From assembly GCA_927798505.1 (NCBI GenBank), contig CAKMNE010000001.1, forward strand, positions 1-29,600: a stretch of 29,600 nucleotides of DNA, in the 5' to 3' direction. The translations under genes and the position numbers were made by a program. Below the pieces are notes generated by a model. It was not told where the DNA came from. It made no database searches and saw nothing but the letters and a program-made list of their open reading frames with translations. Every line of letters begins with the position of its first letter. Within the stretch, counting starts at the first letter, position 1. Below are positions 25,236-29,600 of the stretch, piece after piece. Source of the DNA: an uncultured Bacteroidales bacterium. GTDB lineage: Bacteria; Bacteroidota; Bacteroidia; Bacteroidales; UBA932.

Positions 25236-28200
25236 ATGAACACAATTACTCAAAAGCACTTTTTCTTGAAAGCTGCAATGCTTTTGGCGATGTTCTTCGG
25301 ACTTTCGTCCGCTGCGTTTGCCCAAAGTACCATTGAAGGAAAGGTCGTCGACAGCTATGGCAATCCTATAGCGGGAGTCGGAGTCTTTCAGAAAGGAAAC
25401 AATTACGGAGTTGTTTCTGACAACGATGGACATTTTGTCTTCTATGCAGGTGAAAATGAAGTCACTCTTGTATTCTCTATGCTTGGCTATGAAACCAAGG
25501 AGATTGTCAGCGGCAATGCTTCCAATCTTGTTGTGAGCCTGGCTGATTCCCTGGACTACCTTGAAGAAAGTGTTGTTATCGGTTATGGTACTACAACCAA
25601 GAAGGACCTTACCGGTGCGGTAGGTGTTGTGAAGTCAACTGAATTTGCAGGAATGTCCGTGACCAGTGCAAACAACATCCTCCAGGGTAAAGTTGCCGGT
25701 GTCACAGTTTCGGCTTCCAGTGGAGCTCCGGGTAGCGGAAGCGTGACCAGAATCCGCGGTATCGGTACAATCAACAGCTCCGATGCTCCTCTTTATGTTG
25801 TGGATGGTCTTCCTCAAAGCGGAATCGATTATCTCAATCCGAATGAAATTGAGACCATCACCGTCCATAAGGATGCATCTGCAGTTGCAATCTACGGATC
25901 CAGAGCTGCCAATGGTGTTATCCTTGTGACTACAAAAAGCGGTTCGAAAGGTGAAAGGATGACAGTCAGCTATGATGGTTCAATCGCCATCCAGAATCCT
26001 TGGAAGAGGCCTTATATGCTTAATGCTGAGGAGTATATTACCTATAGGAACATGGCTGCAGACAATGCGGGAAAAGACAGGCTTCCTGCTTTCGCAACAG
26101 AGGAGAATATTGAAAAGGTTCTGAACTTTGTAGAGAAGAATACCGGAAGCCGGGAAGGTACTGACTGGTGGAAAGAAATAATGCACAAGAATGCTCCTAT
26201 GCAGAACCATAGTGTAAGCATCAATGGAGGCACGGAGAAACTTGCTTTCTCATCAACGCTTTCATATACGGGACAGGATGGTATTGTAAAGGGTACAAAC
26301 TATCAGAGAATTTCATGGAGAAGCAATATCAATGCTCAGGTCAATGACAGAATCAACTTCTCTGCAAACTTTGGTGTTTTCGATGAGACCAGACTGCTCA
26401 CGGATGAAAATAACCCTGTAACGGGTACCATCTTCACCGCGATGGCTGCGGACCCTATCACTCCTGTATTCAGGAATAATCTGGTTGATGTTCCGGATTT
26501 CCTTTCCAATATTTACCTCGGCTACGAGCCTATGAACAAGTATTCCCAGTATGCAGGAATACTCTTCTCGAACAAACGCAACCCTGTAGCTCAGATTGAG
26601 AGAATGCGCCAGAGTACCTACGGCTCCCTTTCCGTAAGGGGTGGAGCAAATCTCGAAATCAAGCTTTTGGATGTGCTCAAATTCAATTCCCGTTTCGGAA
26701 TGGATTTGGGAAGAGGCTATACAGATGGTTTCCAGCCATCTTATCAGTTGAGTCCGAGTGACTATGCCAACGAAAACACTGTCATTGAGTCCAATACTAG
26801 ATCCAACTATATGGTCTGGGAGCAGACTCTCAACTACGACCAGCAGATTGGCAAGTTCAAACTCGGCGCTCTCCTTGGTACATCTGCCGAAGAGACCAAG
26901 GTGAGAACATCATCCGCTTCCATTCAGGGAACGCCTAACAACGACCCTTCAATGGCAATCCTCAGTGCAGGAACAATCAACCAGGCCGTTTCCGGCTATC
27001 CATACAGCAATGCCCTTCTTTCATTCTTCGGAAGAGCAACTGTAAATTACAGCGACAAGTACCTCTTGGCAGTCAACCTCCGTGCAGACGGTTCATCCAA
27101 GTTCGCTCCTGGTTACCGCTGGGGTGTTTTCCCTTCAGTATCCGCAGCCTGGAGACTTTCAGAAGAGGCCTTCATGGAGAGTACCCGCTCATGGCTTGAT
27201 GAGGCCAAAATCCGTGTAAGTTATGGACATATCGGTAACCAGAACATCGCAGGCGGCTCATATCAGTCTACCTACGGAACCAATATCTGGAACAGATATC
27301 AGTTCGGCAATGCCCAGACAGTCTATATCGCGTCTGGCCGTTTGAGTGTGGGAAATGCTTCCCTGATGTGGGAAACTTCCAAGCAGTTTGACCTTGGTGT
27401 TGACGTCGGTCTTCTCAGGGGTAAACTTGATATCACCGCTGATTACTTCAGCAAGGAGATTCGCAACATGCTTATGCAGGAGCCTCAGCCAACAACTCTG
27501 GGCTATCCTAATGACCCTTATGCCAATGTGGGTACAATGCTTAACCGTGGTTGGGAGTTCAGTGTGAATTGGAATGACAAGCTTGGTGATTTCTCTTACG
27601 GAATCAATGCCAACATCTCCACTTATCAGAATACCGTCCTTTCTCTTGGAAACGGAGAAGCAATCTACGGAACTGCCTATCTTACAGACATGGTCGTAAC
27701 AAAGACAGAGGTCGGAATGCCTGTAGGTTATTTCTACGGCTATGTGACCAACGGTATTTTCCAGAATGAGGAGCAGGTTGAAGGAAGCGCTCAGCGTGAA
27801 GTCTCAAAGCCAGGAGATATCCGCTTCAAGGACATTGTCCCTGACGATGTGCTGGACGACAATGACCGAACAATGATTGGAAATCCTTGGCCTGATTTTG
27901 TCTATGGTCTTACCTTCAACATGGCTTACAAGGGATTTGATTTCAGCATGTTCATTCAGGGTTCTCAGGGGAATGACATTCTCAACATGAAGATGTATGA
28001 CCTGGAATCCGGAAATGCCTATGTCAATGCTCCAAAGGGCTTCCTTGAGAGGTCATGGACGGGAGAAGGAACTTCTGACAGATTCCATCGCATTTCCGAG
28101 GAGCAGGGTCTTAATCAGAGCGTTTCAGATTATTTTGTAGAGGACGGTTCTTATATGAGAATCAAGAACCTGCAGCTTGGTTATTCTCTGCCTTCACAAC

Positions 28201-28385
28201 TTGTCAGGAAAGTGGGTCTGAACCAGCTCAGAGTCTATATCAGTGCTCAGAATCTCCTTACTCTCACCAAGTATTCCGGACTCGATCCTGAGATGGGCTC
28301 CTCAAGCCCTCTCACCAATGGCATCGACCGCGGATACTATCCTCAGGCAAGAGTATTCTCTATGGGTGTAAACCTCAAATTCTAA
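25236..28385 (+). CDS. SusC-like TonB-dependent outer-membrane transporter
   Basis: The 1049-residue protein has a signal peptide (to about residue 29, AFA-Q). It carries the carboxypeptidase-regulatory-like beta domain found in SusC proteins (about 32-110, IEGKVVDSYGNPIAGVGVF). Next come a TonB-box-like stretch (ESVVIGYGTTTKKDLTG), the plug domain with SAVAIYGSRAANGVILVTT, and a beta-barrel ending in a C-terminal Phe (VNLKF). SusC proteins form the energy-driven pore, with a SusD lid, that imports oligosaccharides. There is no N-terminal sigma/anti-sigma signalling extension. It comes fifth in the operon, 3 bases after the unknown lipoprotein and 6 bases before susD; in many such loci the susC/susD pair comes first. 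Confidence 0.97.
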   Translation: MNTITQKHFFLKAAMLLAMFFGLSSAAFAQSTIEGKVVDSYGNPIAGVGVFQKGNNYGVVSDNDGHFVFYAGENEVTLVFSMLGYETKEIVSGNASNLVVSLADSLDYLEESVVIGYGTTTKKDLTGAVGVVKSTEFAGMSVTSANNILQGKVAGVTVSASSGAPGSGSVTRIRGIGTINSSDAPLYVVDGLPQSGIDYLNPNEIETITVHKDASAVAIYGSRAANGVILVTTKSGSKGERMTVSYDGSIAIQNPWKRPYMLNAEEYITYRNMAADNAGKDRLPAFATEENIEKVLNFVEKNTGSREGTDWWKEIMHKNAPMQNHSVSINGGTEKLAFSSTLSYTGQDGIVKGTNYQRISWRSNINAQVNDRINFSANFGVFDETRLLTDENNPVTGTIFTAMAADPITPVFRNNLVDVPDFLSNIYLGYEPMNKYSQYAGILFSNKRNPVAQIERMRQSTYGSLSVRGGANLEIKLLDVLKFNSRFGMDLGRGYTDGFQPSYQLSPSDYANENTVIESNTRSNYMVWEQTLNYDQQIGKFKLGALLGTSAEETKVRTSSASIQGTPNNDPSMAILSAGTINQAVSGYPYSNALLSFFGRATVNYSDKYLLAVNLRADGSSKFAPGYRWGVFPSVSAAWRLSEEAFMESTRSWLDEAKIRVSYGHIGNQNIAGGSYQSTYGTNIWNRYQFGNAQTVYIASGRLSVGNASLMWETSKQFDLGVDVGLLRGKLDITADYFSKEIRNMLMQEPQPTTLGYPNDPYANVGTMLNRGWEFSVNWNDKLGDFSYGINANISTYQNTVLSLGNGEAIYGTAYLTDMVVTKTEVGMPVGYFYGYVTNGIFQNEEQVEGSAQREVSKPGDIRFKDIVPDDVLDDNDRTMIGNPWPDFVYGLTFNMAYKGFDFSMFIQGSQGNDILNMKMYDLESGNAYVNAPKGFLERSWTGEGTSDRFHRISEEQGLNQSVSDYFVEDGSYMRIKNLQLGYSLPSQLVRKVGLNQLRVYISAQNLLTLTKYSGLDPEMGSSSPLTNGIDRGYYPQARVFSMGVNLKF

Positions 28386-28391
28386 GTTGTT

Positions 28392-29600
28392 ATGAAAAAG
28401 ATTATCAATATAATTGCTGCTCTTTCATCTCTTGTACTAGTCAGCTCCTGCAACGGTTGGCTTGACAGACCATCGCTTGGAGTGATGGATGAGCCGAACT
28501 TCTTTGAGTCAAACGATGCTGCACTCGGCTCTGTCTTTAAGTGCTACTATTCTCTGCATGATGTGTATGGTTACGAAGTTCCACGTTTTGCTATCGGAGA
28601 CGTGTGCACGGACGATGCTGAGAAAGGTGGCTCTGATTCCGGAGACAATGCACCAATCAATGACATGGCATACGGATATGCCATCTCCTCTAACCAGGTC
28701 CTGAATAATTTCTGGGCTCAGATGTATGCGGGAATTGGTAACTGCAATATCTGTATGGACAATTTCCCTATTTACAATCTTGTAGACAAGGATGGCTATC
28801 CTGTTACTGAGGAGGTAAAGGCCCGATATATTGCAGAGGTCCGTTTCCTCAGAGCATTTATGTATTTTGAACTTGCCAAGGCCTTCGGTGGTGTTCCGCT
28901 CGTCACTACCACTCTCGCACCGGCTGATGCGCGCTCCATTGTGAGGGCAACGGAGGATGAAACTCTCAAGTTTATCGTAGATGAGTTGAATGCAGCAATA
29001 GAAAGTGGAGCTCTGCCTACCAAAGCAGCTCTTCCTGCCGCAGAACTCGGCCGCGTTACTCTGGAAGCTGCCTGGGCTTTGAAGGGAAAGGTTGAAATGT
29101 TCTGGGCAAAGAATGATGAAAGCCATTATGCTGAGGCACTTGCGTCCCTGACTAATGTTATTGGAAAGTACAGTCTTGAGCCTAAGTTCCAAAGCCTTTG
29201 GCTTGAAGACAATTACTATTCAGATGAGGCGATTTTCGTGGATATCAGAGGTGATGATCCGGGACAGAATATCTATGGTTCTTTCATCCCTGTGTTCTGC
29301 AGCCCGCGCTCTACAGGCGCATATGGTTTTGACCAGCCGACACAGGACCTTGTGGATGAGTTTGAGGAGGGTGATCCGAGACTCCTTTTCACCATTGTGC
29401 AGCCAGGAGATAAATTCCCTGCAGGCTCAAAGGCAGAGGTACTGGACTTCTCCACTTACCCCAATACAGGATATCACAGCAGAAAAGCCTTTGTCGTAAA
29501 ATCCCGTAGAGGATTGGGCTGGGGAGACGATCCGTTCTCATATATCCGTATCCGCTATGCGGACATCCTTCTTCTCTATGCTGACGCTCTTGTGCGCACC
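28392..29600 (+). CDS. SusD/RagB-family nutrient-binding lipoprotein (3' end outside window)
   Basis: The frame from the ATG at 28392 stays open to the last base (403 codons). The signal peptide ends VLVSSC, giving lipidated Cys20, followed by NGWLDRPSLGVMDEPNFF, the typical SusD start. Other family blocks are ARYIAEVRFLRAFMYFELAK with FGGVPLV (TPR region) and the late YIRIRYADILLLYADAL. SusD proteins close the SusC pore and bind the oligosaccharide on the cell surface. A full-length SusD is about 500-600 residues, so roughly a quarter is missing. The 6-base gap after susC shows one transcript. Confidence 0.95.
   Translation, partial: MKKIINIIAALSSLVLVSSCNGWLDRPSLGVMDEPNFFESNDAALGSVFKCYYSLHDVYGYEVPRFAIGDVCTDDAEKGGSDSGDNAPINDMAYGYAISSNQVLNNFWAQMYAGIGNCNICMDNFPIYNLVDKDGYPVTEEVKARYIAEVRFLRAFMYFELAKAFGGVPLVTTTLAPADARSIVRATEDETLKFIVDELNAAIESGALPTKAALPAAELGRVTLEAAWALKGKVEMFWAKNDESHYAEALASLTNVIGKYSLEPKFQSLWLEDNYYSDEAIFVDIRGDDPGQNIYGSFIPVFCSPRSTGAYGFDQPTQDLVDEFEEGDPRLLFTIVQPGDKFPAGSKAEVLDFSTYPNTGYHSRKAFVVKSRRGLGWGDDPFSYIRIRYADILLLYADALVRT

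Overview
The window looks like a chromosomal segment from a member of the Bacteroidota, most likely order Bacteroidales. The evidence is a SusC/SusD pair, several SPII lipoproteins, a long TamB next to TsaD, start sites without clear Shine-Dalgarno sequences, and repeated promoter -7 boxes of the form TAnnTTTG. I cannot name the species. There is no RNA gene, IS element or CRISPR array that I can support, and no gene-free stretch longer than about 150 bases.

Region 1 (1-16619) is housekeeping. It opens with the 3' end of a 2x[4Fe-4S] ferredoxin, then a very short LysR-type DNA-binding protein, ATP-dependent PEP carboxykinase (pckA) and, divergent from it, a RecQ helicase. A six-gene minus-strand operon follows. 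In transcription order it is tamB, an RsmI-like methyltransferase, folB, mtaB, a PhnP-like metallo-hydrolase and an M3 peptidase lipoprotein. Its genes are joined by 4-base ATGA overlaps or a 1-base gap. Divergent from tamB, tsaD and a FAD oxidoreductase run on the plus strand. TsaD makes the t6A37 tRNA base that MtaB then methylthiolates, so two steps of one tRNA pathway sit here. Two convergent gene pairs end in shared palindromic stop codons (CTAG and TTAA).

Region 2 (16616-29600) is a carbohydrate locus with visibly lower GC. On the minus strand are a ROK/NagC-type regulator, an MFS sugar porter and a cytidine deaminase overlapping the porter gene. Divergent from the regulator, behind a good Bacteroidetes promoter, is a plus-strand operon: an AGE/renin-binding-protein-type sugar epimerase, a DUF4434-like TIM-barrel lipoprotein, a lipoprotein with an IPT/TIG domain and three discoidin domains, an unrecognised probable all-helical lipoprotein, SusC, and a SusD cut off by the window end.

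This second region reads as a polysaccharide (or glycoprotein glycan) utilization locus. Surface lipoproteins would bind and cut a glycan, SusC/SusD would import pieces, the MFS porter would take sugars across the inner membrane, and the epimerase would feed them into central metabolism under ROK control. The epimerase type hints at N-acetylmannosamine/sialic-acid chemistry, but the porter is of the general sugar class and no sialidase or lyase is visible, so the substrate is open. This locus, with two enzyme-like lipoproteins of unknown specificity, is the best candidate in the window for an undescribed system.
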